Assembly: GCF_003429565.1 (NCBI RefSeq)
Contig: NZ_QUAK01000112.1
Coordinates: 1 to 35,014, forward strand
Length of the DNA stretch: 35,014 nt
Reading direction: 5' to 3'
Origin: Streptomyces triticagri
GTDB lineage: Bacteria > Actinomycetota > Actinomycetes > Streptomycetales > Streptomycetaceae
In this document: piece by piece, positions 8,383 to 16,755 of the stretch
Layout of the letters: each line of letters opens with the position of its first letter
How positions within the stretch are numbered: the first letter of the stretch is position 1
Notes under the pieces: generated by a model
Seen by the model: only the letters and a program-made list of their open reading frames with translations
Told to the model about the DNA's origin: nothing
Database searches by the model: none
Program-made: the position numbers and the translations under genes

Positions 8383-10760
8383 TACTGGCAGGCCTCGCAG
8401 GACTCGGGGTTTTCCAGGGAGCAGGCGATCGCGTCGGCCTCGGCGGCCGGCTGCTGGGGTACGGGGGCGGATTCGCTGGTGGCGCCCGATCCGGCCGCGC
8501 GGGCGATCCGCGTCGCAGGCCGGGAGCGCAGGTAGTACGTGGTCTTCAGGCCGCTCTTCCAGGCGTACGCGTACATCGAGCTCAACTTGCCGATGGTCGG
8601 CGTCTCCAGGAACAGGTTCAGGGACTGCGCCTGGTCGAGGTACGGGGTGCGGGCCGCGGCCATGTCGATCAGGGCACGCTGCGGGATCTCCCACGCGGTG
8701 CGGTAGAGATCGCGCACCTCGGCGGGCAGCTCGGTGAGGCCCTGCACCGAACCGGAGGAGTCCCGCAGGATCTCGCGGGTCGCCGCGTTCCACTGCCCGA
8801 GCCGCTTCAGATCCTCCACCAAGTAGGCGTTGACCTGCAGGAATTCACCGGAGAGCGTCTCGCGCTTGAAGAGGTTGGAGACCTGCGGCTCGATGCATTC
8901 GTACGAGCCGGCGATGGAGGCGATCGTCGCGGTCGGCGCGATGGCGAGCAGCAGGGCGTTGCGCATGCCGGTGGCGGCGATACGCTCCCGCAGGGCGGCC
9001 CAGCGCTCCGGCCAGTGCGGCTCGACGCCGTAGTGGTCGGGGTGCAGGACGCCGCGGGCGGCCCGGGTGTGCTCCCAGGCGGGCAGCGGTCCCGCCTTCT
9101 CGGCGAGGTCCGCGGAGGCCTCGTACGCGGCGAGCATGATGCGCTCGGCGATCCGCGTGGAGAGCTCCTTGGCCTCGGGGGAGTCGAAGGGCAGCCGCAG
9201 CTTGAAGAAGACGTCCTGCAGGCCCATCGCGCCCAGACCGACCGGCCGCCAGCGGGAGTTGGAGCGCCCGGCCTGCTCGGTCGGGTAGAAGTTGATGTCC
9301 ACGACGCGGTCGAGGAAGGTGACCGCCGTGTGCACGGTGGCGTCCAGGCGCTCCCAGTCGATCGTGCCGTCCTCGGTGACGAAGGCTCCGACGTTCACCG
9401 AGCCGAGGTTGCAGACGGCCGTCTCGCCGTCGTCGGTCACCTCGAGGATCTCGGTGCACAGGTTCGAGGAGTGCACCACGTGGCCGGGCTCGGCGGTCTG
9501 GTTGGCGGTGCGGTTGGCGGCGTCCTTGAACGTCATCCAGCCGTTCCCGGTCTGCGCGAGGGTACGCATCATCCGGCCGTACAGGTCGCGCGCGGGCAGC
9601 GTGCGGCGGGCGAGCCCGGCGGCCTCGGCCCTCCGGTACGCGGCGTCGAACTCCGCGCCCCACAGGTCCACAAGCTCCGGCACGTCCACCGGCGAGAACA
9701 GCGACCAGGTGCCGTCCGTCTCCACCCGCCGCATGAACTCGTCCGGGATCCAGTGCGCCAGATTGAGGTGGTGGGTGCGGCGGGCGTCCTCGCCGGTGTT
9801 GTCCCGCAGTTCGAGGAACTCCTCGATGTCGGCGTGCCAGGTCTCCAGGTAGACGGCGGCCGCACCCTTGCGCCGGCCGCCCTGGTTCACCGCGGCGACC
9901 GAGGAGTCGAGGGTCTTGAGGAACGGCACGATGCCGTTGGAGTGCCCGTTCGTCCCGCGGATCAGCGAACCCCTCGCGCGGATACGGGAGTACGAGAGGC
10001 CGATGCCGCCGGCGTGCTTGGAGAGGCGGGCGACCTGGTGGTACCGGTCGTAGATCGAGTCGAGCTCGTCGGCGGGGGAGTCCAGGAGGTAGCAGGACGA
10101 CATCTGCGGGTGCCGCGTACCGGAGTTGAAGAGCGTCGGCGACGACGGCAGATAGTCGAGCCGGCTCATCAGGCGGTAGAGGGAGGCGACTTCGTCGACC
10201 GCGGGGGTGCTCGCGTCCGCGGCCAGACCGGCGGCGACGCGCAGCATGAAGTGCTGCGGGGTCTCGACGACCTTGCGGGTCAGCGGGTGGCGCAGCAGAT
10301 AGCGGCTGTAGACGGTGCGCAGGCCGAAGTAACCGAAGCGGTCGTCGGCGGCCGGGTCGATCAGGGCGTCGAGGCGCGCGGCGTGCGCGGTGACGAACTC
10401 GGCGGTGCGGTCCGCGATCAGGCCCTCGCGGTGCCCGGTCGCCACCGAGTCGGTGAAGCTGCGTACGCCCTGGGTCGCGGCCTCCTCGGCGATGGTGAGG
10501 GTGAGCAGACGCGCGGCGAGGCGGGCGTACGCCGGGTCGTCCGAGATCAGACCGGCGGCCGCGTCCGTCGCGAGCTCGCGCAGCTCCGCCTCGTCGGAAC
10601 CGGCGTGCCGGCCCCGGAGCGCGGCGGCCGCGACCCGGCCGGGGTCCGTGTCGGGCAGATCGGCGGTCAGCTCGGTGAGGGTACGCAACAGGGCGGTACC
10701 CGGGGCGTCTTCGACCTGTTCGGCGACCGCGGCAAACGGATCGGCTGGCGCGATGGTCAC
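8382..10760 (-). CDS. nrdA: Class Ia ribonucleotide reductase, large (catalytic) subunit
   Basis: 792 residues. Reduces ribonucleotides to deoxyribonucleotides with NrdB. Active-site residues are all visible: Cys223 (SSCYLL) and Cys450 (AVCNLGSVN) as the redox pair, NLCTEI with Asn433, Cys435 (thiyl radical) and Glu437, Tyr742/Tyr743 in TTYYLRSRP for radical transfer, and a C-terminal Cys788-x-x-Cys791 pair for re-reduction. The first about 75 residues show no recognisable ATP-cone (no KRDG-type motif), so dATP feedback through a cone is unlikely. The GTG start at 10760 is chosen for the GGGAGAG site 8 bases upstream; an in-frame codon at 10850 has none. The leader contains a cobalamin riboswitch, meaning the enzyme is needed when the B12-dependent class II reductase cannot work. 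Confidence 0.96.
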   Translation of the reverse strand: MTIAPADPFAAVAEQVEDAPGTALLRTLTELTADLPDTDPGRVAAAALRGRHAGSDEAELRELATDAAAGLISDDPAYARLAARLLTLTIAEEAATQGVRSFTDSVATGHREGLIADRTAEFVTAHAARLDALIDPAADDRFGYFGLRTVYSRYLLRHPLTRKVVETPQHFMLRVAAGLAADASTPAVDEVASLYRLMSRLDYLPSSPTLFNSGTRHPQMSSCYLLDSPADELDSIYDRYHQVARLSKHAGGIGLSYSRIRARGSLIRGTNGHSNGIVPFLKTLDSSVAAVNQGGRRKGAAAVYLETWHADIEEFLELRDNTGEDARRTHHLNLAHWIPDEFMRRVETDGTWSLFSPVDVPELVDLWGAEFDAAYRRAEAAGLARRTLPARDLYGRMMRTLAQTGNGWMTFKDAANRTANQTAEPGHVVHSSNLCTEILEVTDDGETAVCNLGSVNVGAFVTEDGTIDWERLDATVHTAVTFLDRVVDINFYPTEQAGRSNSRWRPVGLGAMGLQDVFFKLRLPFDSPEAKELSTRIAERIMLAAYEASADLAEKAGPLPAWEHTRAARGVLHPDHYGVEPHWPERWAALRERIAATGMRNALLLAIAPTATIASIAGSYECIEPQVSNLFKRETLSGEFLQVNAYLVEDLKRLGQWNAATREILRDSSGSVQGLTELPAEVRDLYRTAWEIPQRALIDMAAARTPYLDQAQSLNLFLETPTIGKLSSMYAYAWKSGLKTTYYLRSRPATRIARAAGSGATSESAPVPQQPAAEADAIACSLENPESCEACQ

Positions 10761-10881
10761 GTGGTGCTCTCCCTCGCTCGGCTCGGGGCCGTGCGGGAGG
10801 CTTGGCGTCACGGATCGGCGCGCCCGCGCAGGGCCGCGCTCCGCGTCCACCGGCCCATTCCGCGAGGCCCGGACGTCGTCG

Positions 10882-10907
10882 GCACCCGGGCCGGACGGAC
10901 CGGGTGC
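10882..10907 (-). terminator. Attenuator-like hairpin directly 3' of the riboswitch
   Basis: On the minus strand GCACCCGG ... CCGGGTGC forms a perfect 8-bp GC stem with a 10-nt interior. Its first base coincides with the last base of the riboswitch closing stem. This is the expected place of an expression platform that stops transcription when cobalamin is bound; no U-tract follows, so the mechanism is inferred. Confidence 0.55.
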
Positions 10908-11008
10908 ACTGTCGTCAGGTCCTCGGACTCATGGGTACGCGAATGCGCACACATACACCGTTGCGGGACAGTTCCGGATTCGCACCGGATTCCCCTGGCA
11001 TGACAGCG
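10907..11008 (-). promoter_or_regulatory. Cobalamin (AdoCbl) riboswitch in the nrdAB leader
   Basis: On the minus strand the core reads AATCCGGTGCGAATCCGGAA, then CTGTCCCGCAACGGTG, then ATGAGTCCGAGGACCTGA, matching the conserved AdoCbl aptamer order (GGTGnnAATCCGGnACTGnCCCGCAAC ... B12-box-like segment). A 7-bp closing stem pairs CGCTGTC (11002-11008) with GACAGTG (10907-10913). It lies 147 bases upstream of the nrdA start. Cobalamin control of the Streptomyces class Ia nrdABS operon by a riboswitch is established knowledge; here the element is read directly from the sequence. Confidence 0.92.
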
Positions 11009-11014
11009 AGCACG

Positions 11015-11030
11015 AGCATACATGTTGGGT
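11015..11030 (-). promoter_or_regulatory. NrdR box 2 (promoter-proximal), overlapping a TATGCT -10
   Basis: Minus strand ACCCAACATGTATGCT agrees with the NrdR consensus (ACACWATATATWGTGT) at 10 of 16 positions. It contains TATGCT (11015-11020), a plausible -10 placing the transcript start next to the riboswitch 5' end near 11008. It lies exactly 32 bases from the other box. Confidence 0.6.
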
Positions 11031-11046
11031 CTGACTCTGCGGGCGC

Positions 11047-11062
11047 ACCCCACATCTTGTGT
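11047..11062 (-). promoter_or_regulatory. NrdR box 1 (distal)
   Basis: Minus strand ACACAAGATGTGGGGT agrees with the NrdR consensus at 12 of 16 positions. The 32-base centre-to-centre spacing to box 2, about three helical turns, is the arrangement expected for cooperative NrdR repression of ribonucleotide reductase operons. Confidence 0.72.
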
Positions 11063-11098
11063 CACGGCGCGTTCATACCGGAGCGTCCCGGCCGGGCC

Positions 11099-11596
11099 CT
11101 ACAGGGCCAGACGGTACGTCAGCAGGCTGACGCCCGGCACGGGGACCCAGTCCCGCTCGGGTGTCCGGGCGAAGCCGAGCCGCCCGTAGATGCGGTGGGC
11201 CGTGCGCATCGTCTCCTGTGTGGACAGGACGACGGCGGTGCAGCCGGTGGCTCTCGCGCGGTCCAGACAGGCCCGCACCAGCGCCTCGCCGACGCCACGG
11301 CCGCGCGCTTCCCGCGCCACCGCGAGGGCACGGAACTCCGCCTCGCCGGGCAGGCAGACCTGGGCGTACGGCGTGCCGTACGGCGCGAACGTCACGCCGC
11401 CGAGCAGCCCGCCGGACCCGTCCACGGCGACCAGGACCTCGGCCTCGGCGGCCCGCTCCGCGACCGCGCGCAGCGTGTCCAGGTAGGGGTCGTCCGTGCG
11501 GAAGCCGAGCAGTCCGTCCTGCAGATAGGCCTGCACCGTGAGCTCCCCGAGCGCCTCGAACTCACCCTGCACGGCCCGCCTGATCCCGAAGTCCAT
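11099..11596 (-). CDS. GNAT-family N-acetyltransferase
   Basis: 165 residues, cytosolic. The acetyl-CoA pyrophosphate-binding motif ARGRGVGEALV lies in the middle, preceded by the beta strand EAEFRALAVA and followed by the helix LVRACLDRARATGC and the C-terminal HRIYGRLGF segment typical of small GNAT enzymes. Substrate unknown. Its stop codon lies 37 bases from the distal NrdR box of nrdA, so read-through could enter the nrd leader. The ATG at 11596 gives the usual domain length; the first residues MDFGIRRAVQGEFEAL match the normal GNAT beginning. Confidence 0.85.
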   Translation of the reverse strand: MDFGIRRAVQGEFEALGELTVQAYLQDGLLGFRTDDPYLDTLRAVAERAAEAEVLVAVDGSGGLLGGVTFAPYGTPYAQVCLPGEAEFRALAVAREARGRGVGEALVRACLDRARATGCTAVVLSTQETMRTAHRIYGRLGFARTPERDWVPVPGVSLLTYRLAL

Positions 11597-11626
11597 CCCC
11601 GAATTCTGCCGGACGCCACCGACAAC

Positions 11627-11660
11627 GGGCCGGGCGCCCTCCGAAGAGGCCGCCCGGCCC
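11627..11660. terminator. Very strong hairpin after the cstA-ybdD operon
   Basis: GGGCCGGGCG (11627-11636) pairs perfectly with CGCCCGGCCC (11651-11660), with further inner CCTC/GAGG pairing closed by a CGAA tetraloop. It starts 9 bases after the ybdD-like stop codon and is probably its transcription terminator. Confidence 0.75.
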
Positions 11661-11669
11661 GCGCCCGGC

Positions 11670-11894
11670 TCAGCAGCAGCGGAAGCCTTCGCGGGGGTCC
11701 GCCTCCTGCGCGTCCGTGCGGCTGCGTTCGAACTCGCGGCGGGTCATGACCTCCGCGTCCGGACTGCAGGACCGGGTGTGCGCCACGTACCGGTCGTACG
11801 TCGCCTCGCCGGTCAACTCCCGCCAGTAGTAACGGAATCGGCTCGCGAAGTGCCGGACCCGGCCTGCGGCGGCGGTCCCGGCGCCCGCGGTCAC
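11670..11894 (-). CDS. ybdD: YbdD/YjiX-family small protein
   Basis: 74 residues. Recognised by FRYYWRELTGEATYDRYVAH and the MTRREFERSRTDAQ segment, the signature of the small proteins encoded next to CstA/BtsT transporters in many bacteria (YbdD, YjiX). It probably acts with the transporter at the inner face of the membrane; its biochemical role is not established. Start and stop overlap with cstA as GTGA, so translation is coupled. It ends with paired cysteines (GFRCC). A strong hairpin follows. Confidence 0.85.
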   Translation of the reverse strand: MTAGAGTAAAGRVRHFASRFRYYWRELTGEATYDRYVAHTRSCSPDAEVMTRREFERSRTDAQEADPREGFRCC

Positions 11895-14101
11895 GACCGG
11901 CCCCCGTCCCCGTCCGCCGGCTCGGACGCCGCACCGACCGCGGCGAGTTCGGCCTTCTCGCGCTGCGTCGGGAACATCCCGTCCGGCGCGACCAGTTTGG
12001 ACTCCACGTACTTCACCTCGGCGAGCTTCGCGCTCTGCGGATCCCGGATGACCTTGTAGCAGACCCGGGCCGCGTCCGCGAGGACGATGATGATGAGGAC
12101 CGCGAAGAGGATCGAAAGGACCCCGTCCACCGTGGAGTTGGTGACCACGGTGTGCATGTCGTCCATCGACTTCGCGGGCGGGAGCACCTCACCGGCCTCG
12201 ATGCCGTCCTGGTACTTGGCGCGCTGCGAGAAGAAGCCCACGGCCGGGTCGCCGGAGAACACCTTCTGCCAGCTCGCGGTCAGGGTGACCGCCGCGTCCC
12301 AGGCGAGTGGTACGGCCGTGATCCAGGCGTACTTGAGCCGCCCCGACTTCACCAGGAGCGTGGTGCAGACCGCCAGAGCGACCGCGGCGAGCAGCTGGTT
12401 GGCGATGCCGAACAGCGGGAAGAGCTGGTTGATGCCGCCCAGCGGGTCGTGCACGCCGACCCAGAGGAAGTAGCCCCAGCCGCCGACCACGACGGCGCTG
12501 GCGATCCAGACGCCCGGCTTCCAGCTGACGTCCTTCATCGGCTTGTAGACGTTGCCCAGCATGTCCTGGAGCATGAAGCGGCCGACCCGGGTGCCGGCGT
12601 CCACGGTGGTGAGGATGAACAGCGCCTCGAACATGATCGCGAAGTGGTACCAGAAGGCCTTGAGTCCGGCCCCGCCGATCACCGAGGAGAAGATCTCGGA
12701 CATGCCGAGCGCGAAGGTCGGTGCACCGCCCGTACGGGAGAGCAGGCTGGCCTCCTCCACGTCCTTGGCGGCCTGCGCGAGATCGTTCGGCGAGATGCTG
12801 AAGCCGAGTCCGGCGACCGCCTGCGAGGCGGACTCCACGGTGGTGCCGATGACTCCGGCCGGCGCGTTCATCGCGAAGTACAGACCGGGATCGATGATGC
12901 AGGCGCAGATCAGGGCCATGATCGCGACGAACGACTCGGTGAGCATCGCCCCGTAGCCGATCATCCGGACCTGGGTCTCCTTCTGGATCATCTTCGGGGT
13001 GGTGCCCGAGGAGACCAGCGCGTGGAAGCCGGAGAGCGCGCCACAGGCGATCGTGATGAAGACGAACGGGAAGAGCGACCCGGCGAAGACCGGCCCGGTC
13101 TCCTCGAAGGCGAACTTGGTGACGCCCTCCATCTGCAGCGTCGGCAGCGCGATGACGACTCCGACGGCGAGCAGCACGATCGTGCCGACCTTCATGAACG
13201 TCGACAGGTAGTCGCGCGGCGCGAGCAGCATCCACACCGGCAGGACCGAGGCCACGAAGCCGTAGATGACCATCCAGATGACGAGCGTGCCCGCCTCGAG
13301 CGTGAAGGTGTCGGCGAGCGAGGACTCGGCGACCCAGCCGCCGGCCACGATCGCGAGCAGCAGCAGTGCGACACCGATGAGCGAGACCTCGGTGACCCTG
13401 CCAGGGCGGAGCGTACGCAGATAGAAGCCCATGAACAGGGCGATCGGGATCGTCATGCCGATCGAGAAGACGCCCCAGGGCGAGTCGGCCAGGGCGTTCA
13501 CGATGACCAGGGCGAGCACCGCGAGCAGGATGATCATGATCATGAACACCGCGACGAGCGCCGCGGCACCGCCCAGCGGCCCGATCTCGTCGCGCGCGAT
13601 CTGCCCGAGCGAACGCCCGTCCCGCCGCGTCGAGAAGAACAGGACCACCATGTCCTGGACGGCACCGGCGAAGATCACGCCGGCCACGATCCAGATGGTG
13701 CCCGGCAGATAACCCATCTGGGCGGCGAGGATCGGACCGACCAGCGGGCCCGCGCCGGCCACCGCAGCGAAGTGGTGCCCGAAGAGCACCCGGCGGTCCG
13801 TGGGGTGGAAGTCCACGCCGTTGTTGAGGCGTTCGGCCGGTGTCGCACGGGTGCGGTCGGCCTTGAGGACCTTGTACTGGATCCACTTCGCGTAGAAGCG
13901 GTAGGCGATGGCGTAGGAGCCGAGTGCCGCAGCGAGCATCCAGACGGCCGACACCTCCTCGCCACGGGCGAGTGCGAGTACGACCCAGCCCACCGCGCCG
14001 ATGACGGCCACGAGTGACCATCCGGCGATGGCCTTGGGCGTCAGTCTCCGTGCGTCCTCCGGCGGTGTCGTCGTCGGTGGCGTCGGTGTCGGCTCTGACA
14101 T
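11891..14101 (-). CDS. cstA: CstA/BtsT-family carbon starvation transporter
   Basis: 736 residues with many membrane helices over the whole length, beginning after a Pro/Thr-rich cytosolic leader. Family landmarks include PTDRRVLFGHHFAAVAGAGP, LVGPILAAQMGYLPG, a large central GFHALVSSGTTPKMI segment and the C-terminal DAARVCYKVI. CstA/BtsT proteins import pyruvate or peptides under nutrient limitation; which substrate applies here cannot be read from sequence. GGGGACGGAG precedes the ATG. It forms a two-gene operon with ybdD. It lies 148 bases downstream of dasR on the same strand; a small hairpin-like repeat (14182-14201) lies between them, so co-transcription with dasR is uncertain. Confidence 0.93.
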   Translation of the reverse strand: MSEPTPTPPTTTPPEDARRLTPKAIAGWSLVAVIGAVGWVVLALARGEEVSAVWMLAAALGSYAIAYRFYAKWIQYKVLKADRTRATPAERLNNGVDFHPTDRRVLFGHHFAAVAGAGPLVGPILAAQMGYLPGTIWIVAGVIFAGAVQDMVVLFFSTRRDGRSLGQIARDEIGPLGGAAALVAVFMIMIILLAVLALVIVNALADSPWGVFSIGMTIPIALFMGFYLRTLRPGRVTEVSLIGVALLLLAIVAGGWVAESSLADTFTLEAGTLVIWMVIYGFVASVLPVWMLLAPRDYLSTFMKVGTIVLLAVGVVIALPTLQMEGVTKFAFEETGPVFAGSLFPFVFITIACGALSGFHALVSSGTTPKMIQKETQVRMIGYGAMLTESFVAIMALICACIIDPGLYFAMNAPAGVIGTTVESASQAVAGLGFSISPNDLAQAAKDVEEASLLSRTGGAPTFALGMSEIFSSVIGGAGLKAFWYHFAIMFEALFILTTVDAGTRVGRFMLQDMLGNVYKPMKDVSWKPGVWIASAVVVGGWGYFLWVGVHDPLGGINQLFPLFGIANQLLAAVALAVCTTLLVKSGRLKYAWITAVPLAWDAAVTLTASWQKVFSGDPAVGFFSQRAKYQDGIEAGEVLPPAKSMDDMHTVVTNSTVDGVLSILFAVLIIIVLADAARVCYKVIRDPQSAKLAEVKYVESKLVAPDGMFPTQREKAELAAVGAASEPADGDGGRS

Positions 14102-14249
14102 CGGTGGGCTCCGTCCCCTAGATCCCCCACGTATTAATGCGCTGGAAATCTAGAGGACTGTCTCGCAGGGAGTCACCCCCCGTCCGCATATCGGTACGGA
14201 CACAAATCGGGGTCCGGTGGAACCGAATCGGGACAACCCGCCAACCGCC

Positions 14250-15173
<924 letters not shown>

Positions 15174-15231
15174 TCAGGTGTCGGTCCGGTAACGGGATGT
15201 GCGACCCCTCTTATACACCCTTGACACCCCT

Positions 15232-15247
15232 AAAGGTCTAGGCCAAG
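15232..15247. promoter_or_regulatory. Weaker second dre-like site between dasR and dasA
   Basis: AAAGGTCTAGGCCAAG matches the core GGTCTAGACC with one change and 11 of 16 positions of the full palindrome. It is 24 bases from the strong dasA dre and near a TATAAG hexamer that could be the -10 of dasR on the other strand, so it might mediate autoregulation. Confidence 0.45.
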
Positions 15248-15255
15248 CTCCCCGT

Positions 15256-15271
15256 ACTGGTCTACACCATT
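15256..15271. promoter_or_regulatory. dre operator (DasR site) upstream of dasA
   Basis: ACTGGTCTACACCATT matches the dre consensus A(G/C)TGGTCTAGACCA(G/C)T at 14 of 16 positions, 86 bases before the dasA start. I recall an identical or near-identical site for S. coelicolor dasA. Confidence 0.88.
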
Positions 15272-15357
15272 AAAGACCAGATCCCGGCCCCACGGCAGTA
15301 CTTGGCGTATCTCACGCAGCGGGCAGGGGGGTTGTGAGCATCCCTGAGGAGGGTGGC

Positions 15358-16659
15358 GTGAAGCGCAAGCTGATAGCCGCGATCGGTGTCGCGGGCATGA
15401 TGTTCTCGATGGCCGCGTGTGGTGATTCCGGCAGTTCCAACTCGTCGAAGGACCCGAAGGACCGGGACGAGACGCTGACCGTGTGGCTGATGGTCGATGC
15501 GCAGAGCACCTGGCCGGAGCTGGTCAAGGACGTCAACGCCCAGTTCAAGAAGAAGTACCCGAAGGTCAACGTCAAGGTGCAGTACCAGCAGTGGGCCGAC
15601 AAGGCCAAGAAGCTGGACACCGCACTCGGCGGGGACAAGTTCCCCGACGTCGTCGAGCTCGGCAACACCGAGACCATGCAGTACATCCTCAACGGTGCGC
15701 TCGCCGAGATCGACCCCAAGAAGTACGACAACTCCGACACCTGGATCCAGGGCCTCAAGGACACCTGCTCGTTCGAGGGCAAGCAGTACTGCGTCCCCTA
15801 CTACGCCGGCGCCCGAGTCGCCGTCTTCAACAAGGAGATGGTGAAGAAGGGCACGGACAGCGACAAGCTGCCCACCACCGAGGACGAGTTCCTCGCGGCG
15901 ATGGACGACGTGCAGAAGGAGTACGGCACCAAGGACAAGCGCTTCTCCTCGCTCTACCTGCCCGGCCGTTACTGGTACGCCGCGATGTCGTACGTGCACG
16001 CCTACGGCGGCGAGATCGCCACGTACGACGAGGGCTCGAAGGAGTGGAAGGGCGCCCTCTCCAGCGCCAAGTCCAAGCAGGGCATCGAGCACTTCGTGAA
16101 CCTGGTCAAGAAGTACAACAAGGCCGACCAGACGAAGGACGAGCAGGACCACGCCAACGTGGTCGCCAACTCCAAGGCCGCCGTCATCTACGGCAACGGC
16201 TGGGAGGCCGGCTCGGTCGTCGAGGGCAAGAGCGGCAACCCCAAGCTCAAGGGCAAGATCGACGTCGCCGCGATGCCCGGCCCGAACGGCAAGCCGCTGC
16301 CCTCCTTCATCGGCGGCTCCGACCTCGCGGTGACCGCCAAGTCCAAGTCCGCGGACCTGGGCGAGGAGTGGATCTCGATGTACACCAGCGAGAAGTCCCA
16401 GGAGGTCCTCGCCTCCAAGGACATCCTGCCGAACAACACCAAGCAGCTCGAGCCGCTGACCAAGAAGCCGGCCACCGCGCCGGCCGCGAAGGCCGTGCCC
16501 GAGGCCTGGTTCACGCCGATCGCACCCGGCTGGACCTCGATCGAGAAGGAGGAGGTCCTGGAGAACCTGCTCCTCGACATCCTCAAGGGCGGCTCCGTGG
16601 ACGCGGCCACCAAGAAGGCCGACGCCAAGATCGACGAGCTGATCAACAAGGAGTCCTGA
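15358..16659 (+). CDS. dasA: DasA, chitobiose/N-acetylglucosamine-oligomer binding lipoprotein
   Basis: 433-residue ABC-importer solute-binding protein (family 1, sugar). The start is KRKLIAAIGVAGMMFSMAAC: a basic N-terminus, hydrophobic core and lipobox MAAC with Cys21 as the lipidation site, so the mature protein is anchored outside the membrane. The body has typical family 1 segments (LTVWLMVDAQSTWPELVKDV, FPDVVELGNTETMQYI, GAWFTPIAPGW-like C-terminal region). It delivers chitin degradation products to DasBC. The GTG at 15358 follows GAGGAGGG by 4 bases; an upstream in-frame GTG at 15334 has no such site. A dre site lies upstream and a strong hairpin follows before dasB. Confidence 0.95.
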   Translation: MKRKLIAAIGVAGMMFSMAACGDSGSSNSSKDPKDRDETLTVWLMVDAQSTWPELVKDVNAQFKKKYPKVNVKVQYQQWADKAKKLDTALGGDKFPDVVELGNTETMQYILNGALAEIDPKKYDNSDTWIQGLKDTCSFEGKQYCVPYYAGARVAVFNKEMVKKGTDSDKLPTTEDEFLAAMDDVQKEYGTKDKRFSSLYLPGRYWYAAMSYVHAYGGEIATYDEGSKEWKGALSSAKSKQGIEHFVNLVKKYNKADQTKDEQDHANVVANSKAAVIYGNGWEAGSVVEGKSGNPKLKGKIDVAAMPGPNGKPLPSFIGGSDLAVTAKSKSADLGEEWISMYTSEKSQEVLASKDILPNNTKQLEPLTKKPATAPAAKAVPEAWFTPIAPGWTSIEKEEVLENLLLDILKGGSVDAATKKADAKIDELINKES

Positions 16660-16673
16660 GCCAACAGGCTCCC

Positions 16674-16720
16674 GGGCGGTGGGCGGCGACGCGTCGGTAC
16701 GGGTCGCCGCCCGGCCGCCC
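16674..16720 (+). terminator. Intercistronic hairpin between dasA and dasB
   Basis: GGGCGG-t-GGGCGGCGAC (16674-16690) pairs with GTCGCCGCCC-gg-CCGCCC (16703-16720), a 16-bp stem with small bulges and a 12-nt loop. It sits 14 bases after the dasA stop. It could partly stop transcription or protect the dasA mRNA 3' end, giving more binding protein than permease. Confidence 0.7.
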
Positions 16721-16755
16721 CTTTCGGTGCAGAGAACAAACGGAAGGTCCCCCAC

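Noticed and set aside
8361..11003. Long plus-strand open frame antisense to nrdA
   Set aside because: It mirrors the strongly coding nrdA frame, ends in the riboswitch region and has no protein-family character; such frames are common in GC-rich DNA.
12152..14017. Long plus-strand open frame inside cstA, very rich in Asp, His and Arg
   Set aside because: Composition is the antisense signature of membrane-helix codons; cstA is unmistakable on the other strand.
14182..14201. GTCCG/CGGAC repeat after dasR as a terminator
   Set aside because: Only five pairs and a 10-nt loop, much weaker than the other hairpins in the window, so not listed as a feature.
15221..15226. TTGACA as the -35 of dasA
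   Set aside because: No acceptable -10 lies 16-19 bases downstream, so the hexamer alone is not evidence of the promoter.
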